Source: Oscillospiraceae bacterium (GTDB taxonomy: Bacteria > Bacillota > Clostridia > Oscillospirales > Acutalibacteraceae). From it: a stretch of DNA of 17,914 bases. Of the stretch, positions 1 to 6,877 are shown piece after piece. How positions within the stretch are numbered: the stretch's first letter is position 1; each line of letters opens with the position of its first letter. The stretch is taken from assembly GCA_015066165.1 (NCBI GenBank), contig SVOX01000014.1:1-17914 (forward strand), in the 5' to 3' direction. Position numbers and translations under genes: made by a program. The notes under the pieces are model-generated. The model did no database searches and had not been told where the DNA came from. It was given only the letters and a program-made list of their open reading frames with translations.

Positions 1-167
1 AGTCTGCTAAGACTGTAACACTCAAGAAGAATTCAATTACTTCTACCACGCTTAAAAAGTTAAAGGCAAAGAAGTATTACTATGTAAGAGTTCGTACCTA
101 TAAGACTTATAAGGGCAAGAAGTACTATTCTGCTTGGTCAACTGCAAAGAAAAAGAAAACTAAATAA
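1..167 (+). CDS. Secreted fibronectin type III-like protein, C-terminal end only (partial)
   Basis: The reading frame is open from base 3 to a TAA at 165-167, and the rest of the gene lies upstream of the window. The 54 visible residues are Lys- and Tyr-rich, with the YYVRVRTYKT and YYSAWSTAKKKKTK signatures. These match the last strands of an fn3-like domain found at the C-terminus of many secreted clostridial proteins. The same end closes the 811-residue protein at 2960-5395, with about 15 base differences in 165, so the two are paralogues at least here. By analogy the whole protein is probably exported and attached to, or interacting with, the cell surface. Its other domains and its substrate cannot be judged. 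A terminator follows 14 bases downstream. Confidence 0.8.
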   Translation, partial: SAKTVTLKKNSITSTTLKKLKAKKYYYVRVRTYKTYKGKKYYSAWSTAKKKKTK

Positions 168-181
168 TTTAGTTTAAAACC

Positions 182-214
182 AAAAAACTCCCGTGGAAAC
201 ACGGGAGTTTTTTT
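182..214 (+). terminator. Rho-independent terminator after the partial fn3 gene
   Basis: A perfect 9-bp stem (ACTCCCGTG, loop GAAA, CACGGGAGT) is extended by an A-run on the left pairing with the T-run on the right, and ends in seven Ts. It lies 14 bases past the stop codon, the classic arrangement for ending the + strand transcript. Confidence 0.92.
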
Positions 215-282
215 GGAAAGGTTGTACAAATTAAATGCCCTTTAGATTTTTGGGCTATATGTTTGAACCACTACATATTAAA

Positions 283-448
283 TCACACCGTAGGTGTGAA
301 TGTAATCAATGCGAAGCATTGTATGTAATTGCAACGAAAAGTTGCGTATGTAATCAAGCCGAAGAAATACACCTTGCGGTGATAACATACACGCTAAAGC
401 GTAATTACATTCCGCTAACGCGGATTACATACCAAGCCTTCGGCTTGG
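283..448. repeat. Cluster of short hairpins separated by ATGTAAT / ATTACAT boxes
   Basis: About seven small stem-loops with different sequences stand side by side: 284-298 (CACACC/GGTGTG), 307-321 (CAATGC/GCATTG), 331-345 (GCAAC/GTTGC), 370-381 (CACC/GGTG), 391-402 (ACGC/GCGT), 411-424 (TCCGC/GCGGA) and 432-448 (CCAAGCC/GGCTTGG). Stems differ but stay paired. Spacers carry ATGTAAT in the left half (about 300, 324, 349) and its reverse complement ATTACAT in the right half (about 404, 425). The polarity flips near 361-368, where a half-hairpin CAAGCCGAAG (355-364) has its complement at 439-448. No coding signal fits this stretch. It fills most of the 317-base gap between the fn3 gene end and tRNA-Ser. 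The function is unknown; it could be a mobile palindromic element or a structured RNA. Confidence 0.8.
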
Positions 449-451
449 ATA

Positions 452-483
452 AAAGAAAGCATCGCTTTTGCGGTGCTTTCTTT
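452..483 (-). terminator. Terminator of the tRNA-Ser transcript
   Basis: A 14-bp stem (AAAGAAAGCATCGC paired with GCGGTGCTTTCTTT, one T-G wobble) closes a TTTT loop, one base beyond the encoded CCA of the tRNA. Read on the - strand, the 3' arm ends in CTTTCTTTT, giving a short U-rich tail. It may also work in the + direction, since more Ts follow at 484-485. Confidence 0.8.
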
Positions 484-484
484 T

Positions 485-573
485 TGGCGGAGACGGAGGG
501 ATTCGAACCCTCGTCCCTCAAGGGGCATCATGATTTCGAGTCATGTCCGTTATGACCACTTCGATACGTCTCC
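485..573 (-). tRNA. tRNA-Ser, anticodon CGA, with encoded CCA
   Basis: The reverse strand folds as a class II tRNA. The 7-bp acceptor stem is GGAGACG/CGTCTCC (567-573 with 489-495), followed by discriminator G at 488 and a genomically encoded CCA at 485-487. The anticodon stem ACATGA/TCATGA frames the loop CTCGAAA, so the anticodon is CGA, reading UCG serine codons. The long variable arm (GCCCC..GGGA region) and the G discriminator are serine identity features, and the T-arm is GAGGG-TTCGAAT-CCCTC. No intron or unusual base is seen. A consensus promoter lies at 625-653 and a terminator directly follows. Confidence 0.96.
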
Positions 574-590
574 ATATATTGATTTTAAAA

Positions 591-623
591 AGTATTGTTG
601 GTGATATTCACACCAACAATACT
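591..623 (-). terminator. Terminator hairpin of the hydrolase/isomerase operon, upstream of tRNA-Ser
   Basis: A perfect 13-bp inverted repeat (AGTATTGTTGGTG, 7-base loop, CACCAACAATACT) is followed on the - strand by CTTTTTAAAATC-type U-rich sequence. It lies 47 bases after the stop of the isomerase gene, so it suits termination of that operon. It also sits between the tRNA-Ser promoter and the tRNA, with the expected start site inside its first bases. Confidence 0.75.
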
Positions 624-624
624 A

Positions 625-653
625 ATTATAAAGAATTGCGACTTAAATGTCAA
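625..653 (-). promoter_or_regulatory. Consensus sigma-A promoter for tRNA-Ser
   Basis: On the - strand TTGACA (653-648) is followed by exactly 17 bases and then TATAAT (630-625), a perfect match to the vegetative consensus as expected for a stable-RNA gene. The predicted start falls near 617-619, inside the 591-623 hairpin and about 45 bases before the mature tRNA end. Confidence 0.82.
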
Positions 654-670
654 GGGAATTTTGAGCATTA

Positions 671-1501
671 TTAGTCTTTTAATACAAAGGGTTTGTTTTG
701 GAAAATTTGGTTTGCGTTGTCTATAAAATCTTTAAAAACAAGGTCACGCTTTCGGGCTATTGTTCGTGGTGTTTTTAGTAAGATTTCATAAAGCCAAGGA
801 CCATTATAACCGCTTTTTAAAAGAGCTTGATAAACCTCTTGCCACTCAACTTTACCTTCACCGGGCAGCCAATGTTTTTCGTCGGTGAAATCATAATCAG
901 ACACATGCAAAGTGACTATTTTATCACCGAGTTTTTCGATTAAATTTAAGTTATTGTCAATGAGCATATGGTTGGTATCAAGGCAAACTTTAAGGCGGTC
1001 GTCGGCGCTTACAAGGTCTGCCATTTCTTCAGAATTTCTGCCAAGGCAGGTTCTTGGCAAGTCTTCTACCGCTATAACGGCATCATATTTTGAGGCAAAC
1101 TCGGCTAGTTCTTTAAGGGATTTTTTTGAAGCGTCTAATTGTTTTTTTCGGGTTTCGGGCTCTTCGCTTATGGGCTCACTTGAAGGGTGGGCAACAAAGA
1201 TTTTAACACCAAGCGACGAGCCATTTTTTATATTTTCACTCCACCAAGCAACCGTTTGTTTGCGTATTTCTTCATTTAATGAAGCAATGTCAAGTTCTTT
1301 TGGTCCCGCAAATGGAAGGTGAAACGACCAAGGAACTATACTGTATTTTTCGCAAAGGCGTTTGATTTCTTGGTAGTCAAAATTCGGATATTCGGTCCAG
1401 CCACGGCTGATTTCGATAAATTTAATACCTGATTTTTCTAAATTTTGAAAATTTTCTTCGGTAAAAAGAAAACCGCAAGTTGAAAGTCCTACTTCTAACA
1501 T
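671..1501 (-). CDS. Sugar phosphate isomerase/epimerase (xylose isomerase-like TIM barrel)
   Basis: This 276-residue cytosolic protein has the AP-endonuclease-2/xylose isomerase-like TIM-barrel fold, at the family's usual length. Family-typical metal and active-site positions are visible: SFHLPF (H61), VAHPSSE (H105), AVEDLP (E146), CLDTNH (D175, H178), LHVSD (H199, D202), HWLPGEG (H210, E215) and LYEI (E239). Such enzymes use a divalent metal to isomerise or epimerise sugars, inositols or keto-sugars; which one cannot be told from sequence. The start is set by AAAGGAG eight bases before ATG. It lies 12 bases downstream of the hydrolase stop, so the two are co-transcribed and may process one glycan product in sequence. 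Endonuclease IV is unlikely because the DNA-binding loops and its full metal set are not evident. Confidence 0.82.
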   Translation of the reverse strand: MLEVGLSTCGFLFTEENFQNLEKSGIKFIEISRGWTEYPNFDYQEIKRLCEKYSIVPWSFHLPFAGPKELDIASLNEEIRKQTVAWWSENIKNGSSLGVKIFVAHPSSEPISEEPETRKKQLDASKKSLKELAEFASKYDAVIAVEDLPRTCLGRNSEEMADLVSADDRLKVCLDTNHMLIDNNLNLIEKLGDKIVTLHVSDYDFTDEKHWLPGEGKVEWQEVYQALLKSGYNGPWLYEILLKTPRTIARKRDLVFKDFIDNANQIFQNKPFVLKD

Positions 1502-1513
1502 ACTAAATCTCCT

Positions 1514-2842
1514 TTAAACAATTTCGATATTTCCGAGTGTATAATATCCGTCTGTTTGGGGTGCGTCAGAACAAAAGTAAATATTGCCAACTTCACTGTC
1601 TTCAATGGCGATTTTTATCTCATATTTGCCTTTTTTGATATTGCTTGGAAGCGTTATGAAGAAACGTTCAACATTTTTGCCCGGAAGCCAAGTTGTAATA
1701 TCGATATCAGTTAAAAATTCTTTACCGCAAAGTTTTACTTTAAGCGGTATTTTTTTATAAATCGGGGCAACGCCGACATTGTCAACACCGAGTTTTAATT
1801 CTACTTGGTCACCTTTTTGTGCTGTTTTAGGGAATTTGAAAAAGTCGATTTGGAAGTGATAACCCATTTTACTTACCCAATAGTCGATTTTTTCTTTCCA
1901 CTCGTTTGGAATAGGGAAGTTTTTGGCATTGAATTGGCTTATATGCCATTTTAGCGTAAGACCTACAATCTCATCAATATCCCAGCCCTGTCTTTGCCAC
2001 TCTTTAAGCCACCAGTAACTCTCAAACGCTACGGGCGAAGTTTGCCACAAATCAGGCATTTGGGCGATATTGGGCGGATAATATTCGTAAATGTGGAACG
2101 GGTCGCCAAGCCCGTCACCACGCCAACCAACTTTTGATTTTTGGTTGAGCTTTAAAATAAGGGCAGGGTTGATAATTTGCCCCATAAGGCGAGTATTTTT
2201 GAAAACGGAAGTATAAGTGTTATAAAGTTCTTCAATATCTTCGGGCGGATAGGCATCAAAATTACAACCTTCACCCCAAGCCCCCGGCAAAGCAATATCT
2301 ATTGCTTCTAAAAATGGGTTGCTGTCAAATCTTTCACCCAAAGCACGAACAGCTTTTTTGAAAAGTTCAAGATACAACGGGTCGGTGGGTGAATCTTTAA
2401 CCCTTTGCATTGGCGGTCTTTCGGGACAAGGGAAAAGAGTTTTCATCCAGTCTGGCACATCGTCACGGGCGCAGTTGCTGTGGGGCATAAAGCGAAGCAC
2501 AAGAGTTTGATTGTGCGCTTTAGCGCCGTCTAAAATCTTTTGTATAAAATCATAATTATATTCGCCACGTTTGGGCTCAAATTCTTTCCACAAAAAGCGA
2601 AAATATGCAACCGAAGTTTCGGGGTAATAGCCCTCACTTCTGCCGTTTTCCAAAACACCTTCGGGAATGGGAAAACATTCGTAATCTTGGGTTTCGGTCA
2701 TGTTGTTTTCGGGGCGGACCACAACGTCGGAATAAAGCGGTTCGTCCTTGAAGTGCTGAAAACTCATAAAGCCAATAAAATGGTTTTGAACGGGTTCTTT
2801 TTTATAGCCAAAATAATTAGTTTCACAAGCGTTTTTAAGCAT
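1514..2842 (-). CDS. Glycoside hydrolase-like protein with C-terminal DUF4832-type domain
   Basis: This is a 442-residue protein without a signal peptide, so it is probably cytoplasmic. Residues 75-330 look like a GH-A type (beta/alpha)8 barrel: YFRFLWKEFEPKRGEYNYD (80-98) resembles the opening of GH42-like barrels, GAWGEG (E191) is at the usual place of an acid/base Glu, and AFESYWW (E274) at that of the nucleophile. Residues 335-442 form a beta-sandwich with VGVAPIYKKIPLKVKL, typical of DUF4832. The assignment is from memory of these families, and no activity is proven. An in-frame GTG at 2851 is part of the AAGGTG ribosome site, so the ATG at 2842 is chosen. It is the first gene of an operon with the isomerase and has its own promoter at 2872-2900. 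Confidence 0.72.
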   Translation of the reverse strand: MLKNACETNYFGYKKEPVQNHFIGFMSFQHFKDEPLYSDVVVRPENNMTETQDYECFPIPEGVLENGRSEGYYPETSVAYFRFLWKEFEPKRGEYNYDFIQKILDGAKAHNQTLVLRFMPHSNCARDDVPDWMKTLFPCPERPPMQRVKDSPTDPLYLELFKKAVRALGERFDSNPFLEAIDIALPGAWGEGCNFDAYPPEDIEELYNTYTSVFKNTRLMGQIINPALILKLNQKSKVGWRGDGLGDPFHIYEYYPPNIAQMPDLWQTSPVAFESYWWLKEWQRQGWDIDEIVGLTLKWHISQFNAKNFPIPNEWKEKIDYWVSKMGYHFQIDFFKFPKTAQKGDQVELKLGVDNVGVAPIYKKIPLKVKLCGKEFLTDIDITTWLPGKNVERFFITLPSNIKKGKYEIKIAIEDSEVGNIYFCSDAPQTDGYYTLGNIEIV

Positions 2843-2871
2843 AGTTATCACCTTGTAATTTTATTAATTAT

Positions 2872-2900
2872 ATTTTAGCATAAATGATTATACATATCAA
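2872..2900 (-). promoter_or_regulatory. Promoter of the hydrolase/isomerase operon
   Basis: On the - strand TTGATA (2900-2895) and TAAAAT (2877-2872) are 17 bases apart, with a TG dinucleotide one base before the -10 (extended -10). The -10 lies 29 bases before the chosen ATG at 2842. Confidence 0.7.
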
Positions 2901-2923
2901 TTGCAAGTTTAAAAAAACGCAAT

Positions 2924-2952
2924 AAAAAACACCCCTGAGAAAAGGGGTGTTT
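2924..2952 (-). terminator. Terminator of the 811-residue protein gene
   Basis: A 10-bp stem (AAACACCCCT / AGGGGTGTTT) with a 6-base loop lies 8 bases after the stop codon at 2960. On the - strand it is followed by TTTTT, a good intrinsic terminator. Confidence 0.9.
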
Positions 2953-2959
2953 ATTATTA

Positions 2960-3124
2960 TTATTTAGTTTTCTTTTTCTTTGCAGTTGACCAAGCTGAAT
3001 AGTACTTCTTGCCCTTAACTGTCTTATAGGTACGAACTCTTACATAGTAAGTCTTCTTTGCCTTTAACTTCTTAATAGTTTTTGAAGTAATTGAATTCTT
3101 CTTAAGTGTTAAAGTCTTTGCAGA
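2960..3124 (-). repeat. Inverted-repeat arm shared with bases 3-167
   Basis: Hand alignment with bases 3-167 gives about 15 differences in 165 bases, with exact runs of 30 and 36. The similarity stops at the stop codon, and the terminators beyond are unrelated. Many identical third positions suggest recent duplication or gene conversion of the fn3-encoding end. The arms face each other across about 2.8 kb holding tRNA-Ser and the hydrolase/isomerase operon. Confidence 0.88.
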
Positions 3125-5395
3125 CTTAAAGTCTTTTTTGAGTGAGTACTGGATTTGATAACCAGATACTTTTGTATTCTTCTTGATTTTAACCTTCAAG
3201 CTCTTCTTTGCGGCTGTGAGTTTTGAAATTTTGGTGTTCTTTGGAACAATTTCATAGTAAAGTACGCTAGAGCCGCTATAATTACCCTTGAATGTTACAG
3301 TAATCTTATACTTGCCATAGTTCTTTGACTTCGTGTTGGCATAAGCAACAGTGTAATCAACGCCATTCTTAAGAACCGAGCCGTTTATATCCTTAACTGT
3401 TACTGCAGGTAATTGTACCTTTTTATTGTAAGTAACCTTTTCGGTTGTTGTAACAGATGCTATCTTAGCGATTAGGTAATAACTGGTATGACCACAAGCT
3501 GTACATCTAACAGAATATGAACCGTTAGTGGTAAAAGTTGCTTTAGAGCCGGGAACTGTTATATTATTGTGAGCAAGTTTTGTGCCCGTTACTGTTGCTT
3601 TACAATTGATACATGTTTTATCAGTAGTACATGTTGCATTTGCCCAGTTATGATTACTAATAACTGATGCGTTAGTTGTAATATATTGACCTAACACTTC
3701 AACGTGAATTTGATAATTCCCGCCTACTTGCCAATGTTCTCCATATTGGGTATCATACAAGTCAAAATAATATTTATTGTCATTGAATGTGATGTAGGGA
3801 TAATCTTCTTCATCAAATTCAACATTATTTGTTACGGTATCACCGTTTTTAAGTGTGATGGTATAGGTGGTAAACTTATTATTATAAGAATAACGATAAA
3901 ATTTGGTCTCGTTCTCTTCTGCATCCCAATAAGTTGACCAATAACCGCCTGAACAATCCACTGTAATTGGCGCAAATTCTATTTCGCTAATGGGGTTTGC
4001 TATGACTTTTACCTTTGCGGGATATTCAATACCATGAACCTTTATAGTAACATCATATGTCTGGCCTACTTGCCAATGTTCTTCATATTGAGTGTCCGAA
4101 GGCGACATATCTATCCGGGTGCCATCATATTCAAAACTTAAACCGGTTTTTGTAGTTGTGGTACCATCTTTAAAGGTTACAGTATATTTAAGGGAGTCGT
4201 AATAATAATATTCAAAAAACTCGTCATCGCCATCCCATTCATACCAACCGTTTATATTTTCAAGAAGTTCTGCTGTTTGGAATTCAATGTTCTGAATAGG
4301 ATTTTCGAATTTTGAAATTTTTACAGATAAACTATATTCGTTCCCATAGTCACTTATTGCAAAATAATATGTTTCACCGGCAGTAAGGTTGTAGATTAAT
4401 TTGAAATTAAGGCCTTCGCCGTTATCGTCATCATTTTCCAAGACATTATAATTGTCGTCATAAAGTGTAACATATGGGTCACTTTCAAAATCGTAGAACG
4501 ATGATTCAAAAGCGTAAAAATCGGTGGTTGATGGGGTGAACTTTAATAAAGTTGGGTCACTTTCTTCAATGATTTTAGGTTGGTTTAAATCAAGTGTTTT
4601 AAATTCAGGATCGGCAACTGTAATAGAGGTCGGAATTTCAAAATCGCATATCCAAGCAGTAACATCATAAGTCTTACCGGAATACCAATGGTTTGAACGT
4701 TGGTTATCTTCAAACCGAATTTCTAATTCTGTACCATCAATATCAATATAATAATAAACATCATCATATTCTGCAGTATAACTATAATTGATATCGTATG
4801 TTTCTATTTCTTCACTATCAGCAAATTTGACTTGACATGATAATAGTTCCGGATATGTATAATGAAAATATCTATTATCATTATCATCCCAAGAAAAATA
4901 ACCATCAGAGAATGCTTTAATAGTAACCGGATCGATATCTATATTTTCAATACCAAGATCATCATATATTACTTTTGTAACCATTACAGGAATTTCGCAT
5001 TCATTTAAGAAAGCATTATCGTAAATCCAAGTTCTAAGATAATATGTTTCATAAGCATATAAAAATGCTGTTTTGCGGAAATTATTACTACTACCGTGGT
5101 CATCTCCGCCTTCGTAATTAACATCATTACCTTCAGAATCAAAAATATTAACTTCAGGATCTAATTCATCTGCAAAAGATTCGAAAGTATAATTGCCGGA
5201 CTCTTCAGGAGTGAATGCAAACCACGCGTATTGTTCTCCTTCCATAATATTTGCTGTTATTTGTTCATCAAGGGAAAGTTCAGTACACCCTTCCTGCGAT
5301 GGAATTTCGACTGCAAATACCGCAGTGCTCATAACTGATGTGAGCATAATTACAGCCAGCACAATTGCAACCGTCTTTTTTAATATTGAGTTCAT
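2960..5395 (-). CDS. Secreted multidomain protein: PPC-like, repeated Ig-like and C-terminal fn3 domains
   Basis: This 811-residue exported protein has no recognised catalytic motif. A signal peptide covers 1-28 (two lysines, hydrophobic core, AVFA). PPC-like beta domains are at about 38-141 and 265-361. A 100-115-residue beta repeat occurs three times (about 145-260, 365-467, 468-580), each ending in HW..G..Y.V. A linker with CxxC pairs (C595/C598, C631/C634) follows. An MBG-like domain lies at about 650-718, and an fn3-like domain at 719-811 ends in KKKKTK. The protein is rich in Tyr, Asp and Glu until the basic tail. The ATG at 5395 has AGGAGGG seven bases upstream; a longer frame starting 16 codons earlier lacks a ribosome site. 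The likely role is surface adhesion or binding, by inference. The last 165 bases match the gene end at 1-167. Confidence 0.82.
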   Translation of the reverse strand: MNSILKKTVAIVLAVIMLTSVMSTAVFAVEIPSQEGCTELSLDEQITANIMEGEQYAWFAFTPEESGNYTFESFADELDPEVNIFDSEGNDVNYEGGDDHGSSNNFRKTAFLYAYETYYLRTWIYDNAFLNECEIPVMVTKVIYDDLGIENIDIDPVTIKAFSDGYFSWDDNDNRYFHYTYPELLSCQVKFADSEEIETYDINYSYTAEYDDVYYYIDIDGTELEIRFEDNQRSNHWYSGKTYDVTAWICDFEIPTSITVADPEFKTLDLNQPKIIEESDPTLLKFTPSTTDFYAFESSFYDFESDPYVTLYDDNYNVLENDDDNGEGLNFKLIYNLTAGETYYFAISDYGNEYSLSVKISKFENPIQNIEFQTAELLENINGWYEWDGDDEFFEYYYYDSLKYTVTFKDGTTTTKTGLSFEYDGTRIDMSPSDTQYEEHWQVGQTYDVTIKVHGIEYPAKVKVIANPISEIEFAPITVDCSGGYWSTYWDAEENETKFYRYSYNNKFTTYTITLKNGDTVTNNVEFDEEDYPYITFNDNKYYFDLYDTQYGEHWQVGGNYQIHVEVLGQYITTNASVISNHNWANATCTTDKTCINCKATVTGTKLAHNNITVPGSKATFTTNGSYSVRCTACGHTSYYLIAKIASVTTTEKVTYNKKVQLPAVTVKDINGSVLKNGVDYTVAYANTKSKNYGKYKITVTFKGNYSGSSVLYYEIVPKNTKISKLTAAKKSLKVKIKKNTKVSGYQIQYSLKKDFKSAKTLTLKKNSITSKTIKKLKAKKTYYVRVRTYKTVKGKKYYSAWSTAKKKKTK

Positions 5396-5418
5396 AAAAG
5401 ACCCTCCTTTTTTATAAT

Positions 5419-5445
5419 ATATGCCTATACTTTTGATAGGCATAT
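5419..5445 (-). other. Hairpin between the serine hydrolase and the 811-residue gene
   Basis: A perfect 10-bp inverted repeat (ATATGCCTAT / ATAGGCATAT) has a 7-base loop. It lies between the hydrolase stop (5473) and the ribosome site of the next gene. There is no U-run after it on the - strand, so it is a weak terminator candidate; it could equally be an operator or an mRNA 5' structure. No convincing promoter for the 811-residue gene was found nearby. Confidence 0.55.
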
Positions 5446-5472
5446 TGTTTTGTGTAATGTTGGAAATTTGGT

Positions 5473-6627
5473 TTATTCAAAAGAATTCATAATATCTTTT
5501 TCAAATTGTACCGCTGTCATACCGCCACCGTGGCTATCGTGCCAACGGTTGTTTTTCATATAAATTGCGGTAATTTGATTTTTGGGGTCGATAAAGAAGT
5601 GGGTACCGTATGCACCGCTCCAACCGTAGCAACCGTCGGGTAGGCAGTCGTCGCCAACAGTCACCCTAACGCCAAGCCCCCAAGAATGCTTTGCGCCTTT
5701 TGGCATATATTCTTGCGGTACGTATTTTTTGTAAAGGGCAGGAAAAAGTTCGGGTGATACGATTTGCTTTCCGTTATACGTGCCGTTTTGCCTTAACATT
5801 TCGGCAAATTTAAAGTAATCTTCAATACTTCCAACAAGCCCAGCACCCGCACAGGTGTAGGTAAGGGGGAAACCCTCAAAAGTGTGACCTGTCATATCCA
5901 CGTTAAACAATATTCCACCGGCACCCCTGTCTGACATAGAAACAACACGTTCCCATTGTTCAGGTGTTGGGGTATATGTAATATCTTTTATTTCAAGCGG
6001 TTTAAAAATATATTCGTTTAAAAAATCGGCATATTTCATACCGCTGTGACGCTCGATAAGAAGCGCTATAAGGTCAAATGCAAAATATCCGCTATAACCC
6101 GTTTGATAATACGGCTCAAAACAAAGACAGGTGTTTTCAAGGCAGTATTGGGCGGCAGTTTTGTTGGTTTCGAACATTTCTTTTGGCATTTCAAATTCTT
6201 GTGGCAAGTAAAGTTCGCTAGACGCCATAAAACCGCTGTTGTGGGACAAAAGTTGCGACAAAACAACCGGGCGTTTTGGCTTATGGCTTGGCACTACTTT
6301 GCCGTTTTCGAGTTTGCCAACATAAATATTTTCAAATTCGGGGAAGTGGTCACTCACCTTGTCGTCAAGTGAAAACCAACCTTTTTCCGCACCAATAAGA
6401 GTGGCTATTGCGGTTACGGGCTTTGTCATTGAGGCCAGGCGGAACATAGCGCCGCTTTTGAGTGGTTTTTGATTTGGCGCATCACTAAAACCAAAGTGTT
6501 CGTTCATTAAAATTTTGCCGTTTTGCGCCACCATTACGGCAGCACCCGCAATATTGCTGTATTTAATATCGTTTTTAATGCTGTTCTCAATGTTTTGTTG
6601 AAGTAAATTCTTGTTGAGTGTTTGCAT
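5473..6627 (-). CDS. Serine hydrolase of the class C beta-lactamase / esterase family
   Basis: This 384-residue protein has the penicillin-binding/beta-lactamase (AmpC, EstB) fold at the usual length. The catalytic SxxK is S66-M-T-K69 within RLASMTKPVTA, the Tyr motif is Y178-S-G180, and GWSGAYGT (335-342) stands where the KTG/HxG strand is expected. DDKVSDHFPEF (88-98) and LLSHNSGF (126-133) are further family landmarks. No signal peptide is visible, so it is probably an intracellular esterase, D-amino-acid peptidase or carboxylic ester hydrolase rather than a resistance beta-lactamase; the substrate is unknown. The start has AAGGTG six bases before ATG. It is transcribed alone from the promoter at 6659-6687. 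Confidence 0.88.
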   Translation of the reverse strand: MQTLNKNLLQQNIENSIKNDIKYSNIAGAAVMVAQNGKILMNEHFGFSDAPNQKPLKSGAMFRLASMTKPVTAIATLIGAEKGWFSLDDKVSDHFPEFENIYVGKLENGKVVPSHKPKRPVVLSQLLSHNSGFMASSELYLPQEFEMPKEMFETNKTAAQYCLENTCLCFEPYYQTGYSGYFAFDLIALLIERHSGMKYADFLNEYIFKPLEIKDITYTPTPEQWERVVSMSDRGAGGILFNVDMTGHTFEGFPLTYTCAGAGLVGSIEDYFKFAEMLRQNGTYNGKQIVSPELFPALYKKYVPQEYMPKGAKHSWGLGVRVTVGDDCLPDGCYGWSGAYGTHFFIDPKNQITAIYMKNNRWHDSHGGGMTAVQFEKDIMNSFE

Positions 6628-6658
6628 TTAATCACCTTTTGGATTTATTTATAAGTGT

Positions 6659-6687
6659 ATTATATGTTTTTTCAGGCGTGATTTCAA
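6659..6687 (-). promoter_or_regulatory. Promoter of the serine hydrolase gene
   Basis: On the - strand TTGAAA (6687-6682), a 17-base spacer and a perfect TATAAT (6664-6659) lie 31 bases before the ATG. A small hairpin (ATTCCTT/AAGGAAT, 6693-6710) stands just upstream and might be an operator, but nothing else supports that. Confidence 0.82.
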
Positions 6688-6828
6688 GATAAATTCCTTA
6701 AAAAAGGAATATAGCAAAAAAACAAGGATTTATAGATAAAAATCATGACAATAAAATTAAGGTGGTTTTTGCTGAGTTATTGCAATTAAAATTTTTATTT
6801 TTCTAACCTAAATTGTTATATAATAATT

Positions 6829-6862
6829 GTACCCGATCGACAAATTTTTGTCAATCGGGTAC
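6829..6862 (-). terminator. Terminator-like hairpin after the fumarase genes
   Basis: A 9-bp outer stem (GTACCCGAT / ATCGGGTAC) continues after one mismatch into GACAAA/TTTGTC. It starts 15 bases after the fumarase beta stop. The - strand tail (AATTATTATATAAC) is AT-rich but has no clean U-run, so efficiency is uncertain. Confidence 0.72.
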
Positions 6863-6877
6863 AGTGTGATTTGGTAT

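Noticed and set aside
283..448. CRISPR array
   Set aside because: The constant part is only about 7 bases, the intervals vary in length and are self-complementary, and there are no cas genes.
235..555. 106-codon open frame on the + strand
   Set aside because: It runs through the hairpin array and antisense through tRNA-Ser; its end (GFEPSSLKG..) is the usual antisense-tRNA artefact and it has no ribosome site.
485..573. tRNA-Ser as an integration site of a mobile element
   Set aside because: No integrase gene and no repeated tRNA 3' end was seen in the window.
912..1322. 136-codon open frame on the + strand
   Set aside because: Antisense to the isomerase gene, which has clear family motifs and a ribosome site; Ser/Phe-rich shadow sequence.
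5396..5418. Promoter just upstream of the 811-residue protein gene
   Set aside because: TATTAT/TATAAA-like sequences occur, but no matching -35 element at 16-18 bases was found.
6066..6372. Open frames overlapping the serine hydrolase on both strands
   Set aside because: Shadows of the hydrolase gene, without ribosome sites or family features.
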